Shown piece by piece: positions 1 through 8,832 of a stretch of DNA of 64,000 nucleotides. The stretch lies in contig CALCKT010000040.1 in NCBI GenBank assembly GCA_937965785.1, positions 1 to 64,000 on the forward strand, in the 5' to 3' direction. The DNA is from an uncultured Propionibacteriaceae bacterium (GTDB taxonomy: Bacteria; Actinomycetota; Actinomycetes; Propionibacteriales; Propionibacteriaceae). Each line of letters opens with the position of its first letter. The stretch's first letter is position 1. The translations under genes were made by a program, and so were the position numbers. The notes below the pieces were generated by a model, which was given only the letters and a program-made list of their open reading frames with translations, was not told the DNA's origin and ran no database searches.

Positions 1-1282
1 CGTTGTCGGCCTCGGACATGACGTAGAAGCCGTACTCGTCGCACAGCTGGTAGAAACGCGGATCGTTGGGGTAGTGGGAGCTGCGCACCGCGTTGATGTT
101 GTGTTCCTTCATCAGCTGCAGGTCCCGTTTCATGTGGTCGAGGTCGACGACGGGGCCGGTGACCGGGTCGGAGTCGTGCCGGTTGACGCCCCGCAGGGTG
201 ATGGGGCTGCCGTTGAGACGCACGACCGCGTCCCTGGCCTCGATCTCCCGCACCCCGACCCGGTCGGTGATGACCTCGCCGGGGGTGGTGAGGACCAGGG
301 TGTGGAGGTAGGGGTCCTCCGCGCTCCACAGGTGGGGTGCCGCGACGGCGAGCTGGGCGCGGTGGGTGTGGTCGGGGTAGCCGGAGAAGGGTTCCAGGAC
401 ACCGGCGGCCAGCACCCGTCCTTCGTGGTCGGTCAGCTCGGCGGTGGTGGGGACGGCCCCGCCGCGGTAGGAGCCGCGGATCTCGACGACGGCGGTTTCC
501 GGGGCCGCGCCGATCACCGGACCCAGCGAGGTCGTGACGGTGTAGTCGAACAGCACCGCCTCCGGGCGGTTCAGGAGGTAGACGTCGCGGAAGATGCCGG
601 AGGTGCGGAACTTGTCCTGGTCCTCCAGGTAGGTGCCGTCGCACCACTTGAGCACCAGCACGGCCAGGCGGTTGGCGCCGGGACGGATGTGTTCGGTGAC
701 GTCGAACTCCGCAGTGGCGTGGGAGACCTGGCTGTAGCCGACGTAGGCGCCGTTCAGCCACACGTAGAAGCAGGAGTCGACGCCCTCGAAGACCAGCTGG
801 GTGGTGGGTGCGGCGGGATCCGGGGTGTGGTCGAAATCGCGGATGTAGGCGCCACAGGGGTTGTCCTGGGGCACGTGGGGCGGATCGAAGGCAATGGGGT
901 AGCGAATGTTGGTGTACTGGTGGTGGTCGTATCCGAGGTGCTGCCAGGTGCTGGGCACCTGGATCATGGTGAATCCCTCCGGGACCGGTTCCGGACCCGG
1001 AGGTGTCCCGCCCGCGTTCTTCCCGGCCGGGACCGGCGCGTCGGCATTTGTTTCATCTGCCGTTGCGGCTGCCGGGATCTCCCAGAAAGCTTCGGTGAGG
1101 TCGTGGATGCTGGGCAGGTACCGGAAGGCCCACCGACCGCTGAGCAGGTGGAAACGGTCGGATTTCTCCCGTTCCCAAGGACTCGAGGCGGCGGGGGCGG
1201 ATGCCGGCACGTAATAGGCGCGGGGCGGCAGGGTGTGTTCGTGGAGGACACCGAGGTCCTCGAAGTATCCGGGAACGATCAT
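1..1282 (-). CDS. lacZ: beta-galactosidase, glycoside hydrolase family 2 (N-terminal part, cut by window edge)
   Basis: The reverse strand reads open from an ATG at 1282 to the window edge. Visible elements are the GH2 sugar-binding start (SGRWAFRYLPS), the jelly-roll region (VFEGVDSCFYVWLNGAYVGYS), the immunoglobulin-like domain and the start of the TIM barrel (LRGVNRHDSDPVTG, then SSHYPNDPRFYQLCDEYG). These match bacterial LacZ, which hydrolyses terminal beta-galactosides in the cytoplasm. The catalytic glutamates lie further downstream, outside the window. An AGGGAG motif sits about nine bases before the ATG. The gene is divergent from a LacI-type regulator, which points to local sugar-responsive control. 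The exact substrate within GH2 is not proven. Confidence 0.9.
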   Translation of the reverse strand, partial: MIVPGYFEDLGVLHEHTLPPRAYYVPASAPAASSPWEREKSDRFHLLSGRWAFRYLPSIHDLTEAFWEIPAAATADETNADAPVPAGKNAGGTPPGPEPVPEGFTMIQVPSTWQHLGYDHHQYTNIRYPIAFDPPHVPQDNPCGAYIRDFDHTPDPAAPTTQLVFEGVDSCFYVWLNGAYVGYSQVSHATAEFDVTEHIRPGANRLAVLVLKWCDGTYLEDQDKFRTSGIFRDVYLLNRPEAVLFDYTVTTSLGPVIGAAPETAVVEIRGSYRGGAVPTTAELTDHEGRVLAAGVLEPFSGYPDHTHRAQLAVAAPHLWSAEDPYLHTLVLTTPGEVITDRVGVREIEARDAVVRLNGSPITLRGVNRHDSDPVTGPVVDLDHMKRDLQLMKEHNINAVRSSHYPNDPRFYQLCDEYGFYVMSEADN

Positions 1283-1340
1283 CGTTCAGGCTCCCTGAAG
1301 GTCGACGGGCACAGGGGACGCACAGCCGTGCACGTCCTCA

Positions 1341-1354
1341 TGGTGACGTTCTCA
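1341..1354. promoter_or_regulatory. LacI-type operator-like site 1
   Basis: TGGTGACGTTCTCA lies upstream of the lacZ start and matches 12 of 14 positions of the second site (reverse orientation) at 1433-1446. The central ACGT and TGGT/ACCA ends are typical of LacI-family operators. Function is inferred from position between the divergent genes. Confidence 0.5.
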
Positions 1355-1432
1355 TGCTACTTGTAGATCCTCGTTATAGCACTGTTTTGCAGGGAAAATC
1401 TCAAGAAATTGGCGCCGTGAGGTGGTTTGTAA

Positions 1433-1446
1433 TGGTAACGTCACCA
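1433..1446. promoter_or_regulatory. LacI-type operator-like site 2
   Basis: TGGTAACGTCACCA is a near-perfect 14-bp palindrome 46 bases before the lacI-type start codon. Together with the site at 1341-1354 it could support looping or joint control of lacZ and autoregulation of the regulator. Confidence 0.55.
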
Positions 1447-1492
1447 AAAACCAGGGCTGGGGTCTCTGCAGCACTCCTGATAGCCTCCCGTC

Positions 1493-2521
1493 ATGCCGAG
1501 GCAGCGCCGGAGCGCGGAGGAAGCGCCATCGATGGGTGACGTGGCTCGTCTGGCCGGGGTGTCCGTGCAGACGGTCTCGCGCGTGGCGACGGGTTCCGAA
1601 CAGGTGCGCCCGGAAACCCGCGAGAAGGTGCTGCGGGCCATGAACAAGCTGGGTTATTCCCCCAATCGCGCTGCCCAGGCCCTGCGCCGCGGCTCCTTCA
1701 AGACGATCGGCGTGCTGACCCAGCAGATCCAGCGCACCGGCGAGGCCCTCACCACCGCGGGTGTGCTGGAGGCCGCCACCGCCGCCGACTACGCCGTCAA
1801 TCTCATCCAGGTGGAACGTCCCGTCTCCGACGACCTGCGCCAGGCCGTCTACCGGCTCTCCCACCAGGCCATCGACGGTCTCGTCGTGGTGCAGGCCGGA
1901 CGGGCGGGTCGCGAACACCTCGTCCTGCCGCCGTCGATGCCGGTGGCGGTCTCGGATTCCACGCTCGTGGACCACTACCCCTCCGCCAGCGCCGACCAGG
2001 TCGGCGGGGTGCGTGAGGCCGTCGAACATCTCCTGGGGCTCGGGCACCGCAACATCCAGCACGTGTGCGGGCCGGGGGATTCCCAGTCGAGCCTGATCCG
2101 CAGGGCCACCTGGGCCAGGTGTCTGCGGGAGGCGGGGCTGCCGGTTCCCGAACCGATTCCCGGCGACTGGAGCGCCGCGGCGGGCTACGCGGCAGGCCGG
2201 CTGCTGGCCGCCGACCCGGAGGTGACTGCCGTGTTCTGCGCCAACGACGAACTGGCCCTCGGCCTGATCCGGGCCATGCACGAACATGGCAGGCGGGTGC
2301 CCGGCGACGTCTCCGTCGTCGGTTTCGACGGCTTCGACGTCGGTGAGTACAGCTTCCCGCCGCTGACCACCGTGCGCCAGGATTTCAGACGCCACGGTCG
2401 CGAAATGGTGGGTCTCGTGCTGGAGCAGGTGGCCTCCGGGGTGCGCGACGGCAGCCGGAGCATCATCATCCCCACCGAACTCATCCTGCGGGACAGCACC
2501 GCCCCACCACCCACGACGTGA
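1493..2521 (+). CDS. LacI-family transcriptional regulator
   Basis: A 342-residue protein. An N-terminal helix-turn-helix (MGDVARLAGVSVQTVSRV, about residues 14-31) and hinge (NRAAQALRR) are followed by a periplasmic-binding-protein-like sugar domain ending in VVGFDGFDVGEYSFPPLTTVRQ. Length and order are those of standard LacI/GalR repressors. It is divergent from the beta-galactosidase gene and probably represses it through the two palindromes in the 210-bp gap. The inducer cannot be read from the sequence. The start chosen is the ATG giving the usual short tail before the HTH. Confidence 0.92.
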   Translation: MPRQRRSAEEAPSMGDVARLAGVSVQTVSRVATGSEQVRPETREKVLRAMNKLGYSPNRAAQALRRGSFKTIGVLTQQIQRTGEALTTAGVLEAATAADYAVNLIQVERPVSDDLRQAVYRLSHQAIDGLVVVQAGRAGREHLVLPPSMPVAVSDSTLVDHYPSASADQVGGVREAVEHLLGLGHRNIQHVCGPGDSQSSLIRRATWARCLREAGLPVPEPIPGDWSAAAGYAAGRLLAADPEVTAVFCANDELALGLIRAMHEHGRRVPGDVSVVGFDGFDVGEYSFPPLTTVRQDFRRHGREMVGLVLEQVASGVRDGSRSIIIPTELILRDSTAPPPTT

Positions 2522-2541
2522 AGAACACCCGCTTCTATTTT

Positions 2542-2622
2542 CGTGCATGAATCGCGGAGGTTCGACGTTTCAACGTCGCCACACGACGTTGAACCGTTCT
2601 TCACCCGCGAGTCGTGCACGGG
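2542..2622. repeat. dispersed palindromic repeat family A, copy 1
   Basis: An imperfect palindrome with outer arms around TGAATCGCGG and CCGCGAGTCGTGCACG, and an inner core GACGTTTCAACGTCG / CGACGTTGAACCGT. The same plan recurs at about 8979-9057, 20534-20612 and 28561-28657. It follows the lacI-type gene and may terminate its transcript. Confidence 0.75.
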
Positions 2623-2725
2623 AAGGGCAGAGGAGGGAAGGGCGTGCGCACAGGATTGTTGACAAGCCCGGAGACGGCCGCTTTCTTTTTCCGCGGAATC
2701 TGCTGGGTGGCCCTGAATTTTCTGC

Positions 2726-2755
2726 TTGACCTCCCGCGACGGTGCCACTTACAGT
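2726..2755 (+). promoter_or_regulatory. sigma-70-type promoter for the lipoprotein/export operon
   Basis: TTGACC at 2726-2731 and TACAGT at 2750-2755 are separated by 18 bp. They precede the lipoprotein gene and the three following export genes. Confidence 0.5.
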
Positions 2756-2832
2756 TTTCCTGCCGCAATGGTGTGGCGCACAGTAGAAAGAAAACCAAGA
2801 TGATCTCGCGTCGGTTCACCGGAAAAGATCTG

Positions 2833-3729
2833 ATGACCGCAATCTTTTCCCCAGCTCATCGGTTTCGTGTGATTCTGGCGCGCTGCGGCCTCGTCGCGCT
2901 GCTGGCGGGATGCGGAGCCCCTGCCCCCGTCGCCGTGACGCCTGGCCCGGCCCCCACCATTCGCAGCTCGTCGGAAATCGATCTGCCGCTCATGGCCTAC
3001 CGGCTCACCATCGACAACCTGGAGGTGATCCAGCGCGGGGTGTACCAGCAGCAGGTGGCGTGCGCCGCGCGCTACGGGGTGACGATCACCCCGGAGGAGG
3101 TGGATCGTGCAGCCCTGAAATCCGAGCTCGACGTGTCGCGGCGTTATGGGTTGGTCAATCGTTCGGAGGTTGAGCAGTACGGTTATAGGATTCCTCCCTC
3201 GGGGGAGAAGGAGCTTGAACGTGACCCCTCCGCCGGTCACACGAAACGGGACGAGGTGCTGACGGGGCAGGCCGAGGGGGGAGGCCCCAGTTCGCTGAAG
3301 GATTCCGAGGGCAATCCGCTGCCCGAGGGAGGGTGCGCCCAGCTCGCCTGGAATGAGATGCGCGAACCGAGCGGGGACGGAACGGAACTGGCGCAGAAGC
3401 TGCTCGGGGATGCTTGGAGTGCTCTGCTTGAGAACGAGACCTTCAAGGGCGTGGAGAAGGACTGGGCGGCCTGCATGAAGAAGGCCGGCTACGACTTCCA
3501 GCATCGCTGGGAGGCCGGTAATTCCGTTGGGGAGGCTGATGCCGGTAGGCAGCGTGAGATGGCCCTGAAGGATTTGGGATGCGCGGAGGAGACCAATTAC
3601 GTCGGCCGGGCGATGGCCGTGGACGTGGCGATCCAGAAGAAACTCATCAGCGAGAACGAGGCCAGTCTGCGTGCCGAGCTCGACGTTCAGAAAAAGGTCC
3701 TCGAACGGGCAAAGGAGGCTTTGAGGTGA
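2833..3729 (+). CDS. putative lipoprotein, first gene of a MacAB-like export cluster
   Basis: The protein begins with a basic-hydrophobic signal peptide (MTAIFSPAHRFRVILARCGLVALLAGC) with lipobox LLAGC, so it is predicted to be lipid-anchored outside the membrane. The rest is charged, with paired cysteines (VACAARYG, GGCAQL, AACMKKAG, LGCAEE) and a helical C-terminus. No domain is recognised. GGAAAAG lies about five bases before the chosen ATG; an in-frame ATG at 2800 is an alternative. The next gene starts 40 bp later and encodes a membrane-fusion-like protein, so it may act with that exporter as a substrate-capturing or accessory lipoprotein. That role is inference. Confidence 0.75.
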   Translation: MTAIFSPAHRFRVILARCGLVALLAGCGAPAPVAVTPGPAPTIRSSSEIDLPLMAYRLTIDNLEVIQRGVYQQQVACAARYGVTITPEEVDRAALKSELDVSRRYGLVNRSEVEQYGYRIPPSGEKELERDPSAGHTKRDEVLTGQAEGGGPSSLKDSEGNPLPEGGCAQLAWNEMREPSGDGTELAQKLLGDAWSALLENETFKGVEKDWAACMKKAGYDFQHRWEAGNSVGEADAGRQREMALKDLGCAEETNYVGRAMAVDVAIQKKLISENEASLRAELDVQKKVLERAKEALR

Positions 3730-3769
3730 CGTTTTCCCGATCCGCGATCCCCGCCGTCTGACTGCGACC

Positions 3770-5161
3770 ATGAAAGCCTGGGTACGCCGTCATCCGCTCG
3801 CTGCGCTGATCATTCCGGCGCTGGTGATGCTGCTCGTCGGGTTGGTGGCCGGCCAATTCGTGAAATCCCCCGCCCAGGTGGCGGCCGACGCCGCGCCACC
3901 TGAGCAGACCACCCTCACCGCTCCCGTGGAGAAGGGCAGAGTGCAGCGAACCGAATCCGCCGACGCGCAGGTCAAACCCACGGCGCCCGAGGTGGTCACC
4001 CCCGCACCCCCGGGAGGGGGAGCCGAAAAGGCGGTGGTGTCGGCCGTTCACGTCAGCGTCGGTGGGAAGGCCGAGGCGGGCACCTCCCTCGTTGACGTGG
4101 CGGGACGCCCCACCTTCGTGCTGCCCGGCAACCTGGCCGCCTACCGCACGCTGGGGCCCGCGATGACCGGCCCCGACGTCACCCAGCTCCAGGCGGCGCT
4201 GCGCACCCTCGGATACAAGATCCCCGAAGACGAGAAAACCTTCGGCGCCGCCACCAAGGAGGCCGTGAACGCCCTCTACGCCGACCGCGGCTACAAGGCG
4301 ACGCGGGTCGGTGACGAGGAGGCCGACGCCGCGGCCAAGGCCGAGACGGCCGCCAGCCGCGCGGTCCAGCAGGCAAAGGTGGTGCTGAGCCGCGCCGAAC
4401 GCGACTACGCGGCGGCCAAGAAGGGTTCCGGCGACGACCAGGGGGAAACCGGTACCGGGGATGGAAAATCCAAAGGAGGATCGGGGGAGTCGCCATCCAA
4501 GGACACCATCGAGGATGCCAAAACCTCCCTGGCCCAGGCACAGGAGGACCTCAAGGCGGCGCAGGAGGCGCTGGTCAAGGCCCGTGACGCCGCAGGACCG
4601 CAGGTCCCCCTGGGCGAGGTCGCCTTCCTGCGCCATCTGCCGGCGGTGGTGGACACCATCGGAGTCAGCGTCGGAACCGAGGTCGGAACCGGCACCATCA
4701 CGCTCGCCTCCGGTGATGTCGCCGCCGTCGCCAAGCTGGCCAAGGCGCAGACCACGCAACTGGAGGTCGGCGACGCCGCCACCCTCATCACCCCCGACGG
4801 CACCCGCATCCAGGGAAGCGTCACCGACGTGACGGCGCTCAGACCCGAGGAGGGCCAGGTCGAGGGAGCGGTGCAGGTGACCGTCACACCCGAAGCCCCT
4901 CTCGACGCCGGCCTGCGCGGCACGACCATCAGGGTCAACATCGCCACATCCACCTCGGAACAGGAGACGCTGAAGGTACCGGAGGCGGCGGTAACCACCG
5001 GCGCCGACTCCAAGAGCCGGGTGCGGGTCAAGGAAACCTCCGGTTCCTACCGCGATGTCGAGGTCACCGTCGGTGAGTCCGGTGACGGCATGGTTGGGGT
5101 GACCGCCGTGGACGGGCAGCTCGCGGAGGGCGAATCGGTCGTGGTGGGGATCCTCCGGTGA
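3770..5161 (+). CDS. membrane-fusion/adaptor protein with peptidoglycan-binding domain
   Basis: A 463-residue protein with an N-terminal membrane anchor (about residues 12-30) and an extracytoplasmic body. Residues about 123-185 form a PG_binding_1-type domain (MTGPDVTQLQAALRTLGYK). A long alanine-rich coiled-coil segment follows (about 185-280) with a Gly/Ser/Lys linker, then beta-rich HlyD/MacA-like regions with VKVPEAAV-type strands. It resembles actinobacterial efflux adaptors that link an ABC exporter to the cell wall. Its stop overlaps the GTG of the ATPase gene (GTGA), showing tight coupling. The substrate is unknown. Confidence 0.82.
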   Translation: MKAWVRRHPLAALIIPALVMLLVGLVAGQFVKSPAQVAADAAPPEQTTLTAPVEKGRVQRTESADAQVKPTAPEVVTPAPPGGGAEKAVVSAVHVSVGGKAEAGTSLVDVAGRPTFVLPGNLAAYRTLGPAMTGPDVTQLQAALRTLGYKIPEDEKTFGAATKEAVNALYADRGYKATRVGDEEADAAAKAETAASRAVQQAKVVLSRAERDYAAAKKGSGDDQGETGTGDGKSKGGSGESPSKDTIEDAKTSLAQAQEDLKAAQEALVKARDAAGPQVPLGEVAFLRHLPAVVDTIGVSVGTEVGTGTITLASGDVAAVAKLAKAQTTQLEVGDAATLITPDGTRIQGSVTDVTALRPEEGQVEGAVQVTVTPEAPLDAGLRGTTIRVNIATSTSEQETLKVPEAAVTTGADSKSRVRVKETSGSYRDVEVTVGESGDGMVGVTAVDGQLAEGESVVVGILR

Positions 5162-5832
5162 AGGTCCTCGAATTCCGTGACGTGACCCGGACATTCCCCG
5201 GACCGGTTCCCGTCGAGGCGTTGAAGACGTGCAGTTTCACCGTCAACGAGGGGGACATGGTGACCATCGTCGGTCATTCCGGTTCCGGCAAGTCGACGCT
5301 GCTGAACCTGGCCGGGCTGCTGGATCGCCCCAGCAGCGGAACGGTCCTGGTCAACGACCTCGACACCACGAAACTGAGCGAATCCGACCGCACCGCCCTG
5401 CGGGGAAGCAGCATCGGTTTCGTGTTCCAGGCCTTCCACCTCATGCCCCACCGCAGCGTCACCGACAATGTCGCGCTGGCCGGGCTCTACCAGGGCGTTC
5501 CGGCCGAGGAACGAAAAGAGGCGTCCCGCCGGGCCATCGACCTGGTGGGTCTCGGCCACCGCAGCGACTCGCCCGCCGGGTTGCTCTCCGGCGGCGAGAG
5601 ACAGCGCGTCGCCATCGCCCGGGCGATGGCCGTCAACCCCGCCATCCTGCTCTGCGACGAACCCACGGGAAACCTCGACAGCATCAATTCCGAGGCGATA
5701 ATCGACCTGCTGACCACCCTCAACGGGGCCGGAACCACGGTGGTGATCATCACCCACAACCCCGAGATCGCGGGCATCGGGAATCTGCGGCTGCGGCTGC
5801 ACGACGGGGTGGTGACCCGCGATGCCGCGTGA
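5158..5832 (+). CDS. ABC transporter ATP-binding protein (MacB/LolD type)
   Basis: A 224-residue ATPase with all key motifs: Walker A GHSGSGKST (about residues 40-48), Q-loop FVFQAFHLMPHRSV, signature LSGGERQR, Walker B ILLCDEPTGNLD and the switch histidine in IITHNPE. The length and Q-loop are those of LolD/MacB/FtsE-like ATPases that pair with FtsX-fold permeases. GTG start overlapping the adaptor stop; the permease ATG lies 11 bp inside its own 3' end. It energises export with the neighbours. Confidence 0.93.
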   Translation: MKVLEFRDVTRTFPGPVPVEALKTCSFTVNEGDMVTIVGHSGSGKSTLLNLAGLLDRPSSGTVLVNDLDTTKLSESDRTALRGSSIGFVFQAFHLMPHRSVTDNVALAGLYQGVPAEERKEASRRAIDLVGLGHRSDSPAGLLSGGERQRVAIARAMAVNPAILLCDEPTGNLDSINSEAIIDLLTTLNGAGTTVVIITHNPEIAGIGNLRLRLHDGVVTRDAA

Positions 5833-7015
5833 ACGTGACCGGGTCCGGTTGGCGGTGTTGTTCCAGGAAGCGATAGCAGGTCTCGTCCAGCGTCCCGGCC
5901 GGTCCGTCCTGACCGCCCTGGGCACGGTCATCGGGGTGGCGGTGCTGGTGGTGGTGCTCGGGCTGACCACATCCGTCTCGGTGCAGGTGACCGCGCAGTT
6001 CAGTCTCGTCGAGGCGACGGAGGTGCGGGTGACGCGCGCCGAACGACCACGCCCCAGGGTGGCGTCGCTGGACTTCCCGATCGATGCTGCGGAACGGGCC
6101 GAGCAAATCAACGGTGTCAGGAGCGCCGGGCTCCACTGGGAGCTGAAACAGCGCGCAACCAAACCCCCGGAGACACACGATGCCCGCGTGATCGCGGCCT
6201 CGGCGGGGACCTTCGAGGTCGCGGGGGCGACCTTCTCACAGGGGCGCGGCTTCGACGCCGGGCACGAGCAGCGGGGAGCGCGTGTCGCGGTCATCGGCAG
6301 TGGCGCCGCCCGAGACCTGCGCATCGACGACCTGTCGCGCGGCCCGGCCGTTGCCATCGACGGGGTGCCGTTCACGGTGATCGGCATCATCGACGACACC
6401 AAACGGCTGCCCGAACTGCTGGCGGGCGTCGTCATCCCCACCCGGACCGCGCAGGCCCTGTGGCACGACCCGCCGCCGGAGGCGAAGGTGAACCTCGTCG
6501 TCGACGTCGCCCCGGGTGCGGCCCAGGTGGTCGGTCCGCAGCTGCCCACCGCCATGTCGGCCACCCAGCCGGAACTGTTCTCCGTGTCACTGCCCCCGAG
6601 CCCGGAGGGGCTCCGCGCAGCCGTCAACTCCCAGCTGAGCGGCCTGTTCCTGGGGCTCGGGGTGGTGTGCCTGATCGTCGGCATGATCGGTATCGCCAAT
6701 ACCACCATCGTCGCCGTCATCGAACGCACCGGGGAGATCGGCCTGCGACGGGCGATGGGTGCGCAGCCACGCCACATCGCGGCCCAGTTCCTCCTCGAGG
6801 CGGCCGTCCTGGGTGGGCTGGGCGGGCTCGTCGGAACCAGCCTCGGGGTGGTGGCGGTGGTCGCTATCTGCGCCGCCCTGACCTGGACGGCGGTCGTGCC
6901 GCCGCTGCTGGTCGCGGCCGGGCCCCTCGTCGGTCTGGTGGCGGGCACGCTGGCGGGCATCTACCCCTCCCTGCGGGCCTCCCGCCTCGAACCCGTCGAG
7001 GCGCTGCGCTACTGA
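5822..7015 (+). CDS. FtsX/MacB-type ABC permease
   Basis: A 397-residue permease. It has one N-terminal transmembrane helix after RSVLTALGTVIGVAVLVVVL, a large extracytoplasmic MacB core domain (about 60-270), and three C-terminal helices with the conserved ERTGEIGLRRAMGA loop and PVEALRY ending, all typical of MacB/FtsX permeases. The operon order lipoprotein, adaptor, ATPase, permease suggests a tripartite-like export or cell-wall signalling machine in a single-membrane bacterium. Substrate not identifiable. Confidence 0.92.
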   Translation: MPRERDRVRLAVLFQEAIAGLVQRPGRSVLTALGTVIGVAVLVVVLGLTTSVSVQVTAQFSLVEATEVRVTRAERPRPRVASLDFPIDAAERAEQINGVRSAGLHWELKQRATKPPETHDARVIAASAGTFEVAGATFSQGRGFDAGHEQRGARVAVIGSGAARDLRIDDLSRGPAVAIDGVPFTVIGIIDDTKRLPELLAGVVIPTRTAQALWHDPPPEAKVNLVVDVAPGAAQVVGPQLPTAMSATQPELFSVSLPPSPEGLRAAVNSQLSGLFLGLGVVCLIVGMIGIANTTIVAVIERTGEIGLRRAMGAQPRHIAAQFLLEAAVLGGLGGLVGTSLGVVAVVAICAALTWTAVVPPLLVAAGPLVGLVAGTLAGIYPSLRASRLEPVEALRY

Positions 7016-7093
7016 ACAGGGAACAAACCCGCCTCGCACCGCGCCCCGCCTTCACGGGATATCCGGGACGGTGCAAGCCCGTAGGATTCGCGC

Positions 7094-7714
7094 ATGGAGA
7101 TTCTGGTCGAGGGGTGTGCGGAACGGCGGGTGCGGCCTGAGCGGGGGGAGCTCCGGCTGGGGCTGGAACACGAAGGCGACAACCGGGAATTCGTCGTGGA
7201 CCTCACCTCCGACCTGGCAAGGCGTTTCTCCGAGGCCGTCGCGCCGCTGCACCCGCAGGCCGTCGTCTCGTGGGGGTTGGAACCGGTGCGGGTGTGCACG
7301 TGGCGGTCGCAGCGCAGGGGTGCCCTGCGGTACCGGGCCTCTGCCGAGGCGACGGTGGTCTTCCGAGACTTCCAGGCGCTCGCGGACTTCGCGGTGGGGT
7401 GGGGAGCGGCCCCCGGGGTGGAGGTGCGTCACACGTCCTGGAAACTGACCCCGGAGACGGAGCAGAGGGTGGAGGACGAGCTGCTGACCGAGGCCGTGCA
7501 GGCGGCCCGTCGCCGCGCCGACATCATGGCCCGGGCCGCGGGCGCGGAGGTGAGCGTCTGCGTCGAACTCTCCGACCACCGGCCGGAGCCGCAGCTCGCC
7601 CACGGTGAGGTGTTGGCGGTGGCCGCCGCGGCGCCCGAGGGCGGGGGAGGGGTCGTGGAACCAGACGAGATCTGCCGTGCGGTCAGCGTCCACGGCAGGT
7701 TCCGGACGGAGTGA
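7094..7714 (+). CDS. SIMPL-domain protein (DUF541)
   Basis: A 206-residue protein that reads as a cytoplasmic SIMPL/DUF541 domain: it starts with a beta strand MEILVEGCAERRVRPERGELRLGL and has the family helix with EAVQAARRRADIMARAAGAE followed by a short strand segment. No signal peptide is visible, unlike many exported family members. The role of SIMPL proteins is not well defined. Three bases separate it from the next gene, so the two are probably cotranscribed. Confidence 0.75.
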   Translation: MEILVEGCAERRVRPERGELRLGLEHEGDNREFVVDLTSDLARRFSEAVAPLHPQAVVSWGLEPVRVCTWRSQRRGALRYRASAEATVVFRDFQALADFAVGWGAAPGVEVRHTSWKLTPETEQRVEDELLTEAVQAARRRADIMARAAGAEVSVCVELSDHRPEPQLAHGEVLAVAAAAPEGGGGVVEPDEICRAVSVHGRFRTE

Positions 7715-7717
7715 ACG

Positions 7718-8797
7718 ATGGTTGACGCGGCACTCGCACGCGCCCGGCTCGTCTCCCAGGGGCTCGTTGTCCGCCGCTGGGAGCGTCCCGCCGAGGTCGC
7801 GGCCGCGTTCGGCGCGCACCAGGGCCAGGACCTGCCCGGGGTGCTGGCCTCGATCGCGTTGCGCAGCGACGGCGGCATCGAGGCCGTCGTGGAGGCTTGC
7901 GCCCGGGGTGAGATCGTGCGCGGCTATCCGATGCGCGGCACCGTTTTCCTGATGGCCGCCACCGATGCCCGGTGGATCACGCAGCTGTGCGTGGACAAGT
8001 CGCTGCGGGAGTCGGAGCGCATCCTCAAGAGCCGCGGGATGGGGGAGGGGCATCTCGAACGCGCCGCCGAGATCGCCGCCGAACTGCTGGTCGACGGGCC
8101 GAGGTCCCGCGCGGAGCTGCACGCGCGCTGGACCGAGGCCGGGCTGTCGGAGGCGCAGGGCGCGAACTACCACATGACCTTCCAGCACATCGCCACCGGA
8201 ATGCTTTGCTACGGACCGGTCGTCGACGGCGACCAGCACGTCGCCCTCACGAGGACGTGGCTGCCCGCCGGAACCGGGCTGGAGGAGCGTTTCAACGGCG
8301 ACCGCGACGCCGCCTGCGCCGAACTGCTCGACCGCTACCTGACCAGCCGCGGCCCCGCGACGCTGCGCGACTTCTCCTGGTGGAGCAAACTGCCCCTTGG
8401 TGCCGCCCGGCGGGCGTTCGCGCTGATCCGGGAACGCTTCGAGGAACTGCCCGGCGACGAACCCCGCTACCAGCGGGCCGGGCTGGTCGACGAGGTCGCC
8501 GCGGCCGGGCGGTCGGCGTCGCGACCACTCCTGCTGCCGGGCTTCGACGAGTTCATCCTCGGCTACCAGGACCGCCTGTTCGCCCTCACCGAACGCGACC
8601 ACCCGAAACTCGTCCCCGGCAACAACGGGATGTTCAAACGCGGCGCCGTGCTGGGAGGTCGCGTGGTGGGGTCGTGGAAACGGGCCGGACCCCCCGGCAG
8701 ACGTCGCTTGGAACTGACCCGTTTCGAGGACCTGTCGTCCCGGGCGGAGTCGGGATTCGAGAAGGCCTTCCAGGCCTGGCCGTTCCTCACGGAGTGA
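7718..8797 (+). CDS. winged-helix DNA-binding domain protein (HTH_42, AlkZ/YcaQ-like)
   Basis: A 359-residue protein of the family that includes the DNA glycosylases AlkZ and YcaQ. The family's early QxQ catalytic motif appears as HQGQDLPG (about residues 32-39), followed by a winged-helix region (RGYPMRGTVFLMAATDARWIT) and the C-terminal LLLPGFDEFILGYQDR plus NGMFKRGAVLGGRVVGSW segments conserved in the family. This suggests DNA repair of alkylated or cross-linked bases. Assignment to the enzyme family is good; activity on a given lesion is inference. Confidence 0.8.
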   Translation: MVDAALARARLVSQGLVVRRWERPAEVAAAFGAHQGQDLPGVLASIALRSDGGIEAVVEACARGEIVRGYPMRGTVFLMAATDARWITQLCVDKSLRESERILKSRGMGEGHLERAAEIAAELLVDGPRSRAELHARWTEAGLSEAQGANYHMTFQHIATGMLCYGPVVDGDQHVALTRTWLPAGTGLEERFNGDRDAACAELLDRYLTSRGPATLRDFSWWSKLPLGAARRAFALIRERFEELPGDEPRYQRAGLVDEVAAAGRSASRPLLLPGFDEFILGYQDRLFALTERDHPKLVPGNNGMFKRGAVLGGRVVGSWKRAGPPGRRRLELTRFEDLSSRAESGFEKAFQAWPFLTE

Positions 8798-8832
8798 ACT
8801 CGGGGCCCGCCCCCTGTGTCACAACCTCTCCC

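Noticed and set aside
74..1366. A 430-codon open frame on the plus strand across the left edge
   Set aside because: It is antisense to the clear GH2 beta-galactosidase frame, is rich in G, V and D without motifs, and arises from GC-rich codon bias.
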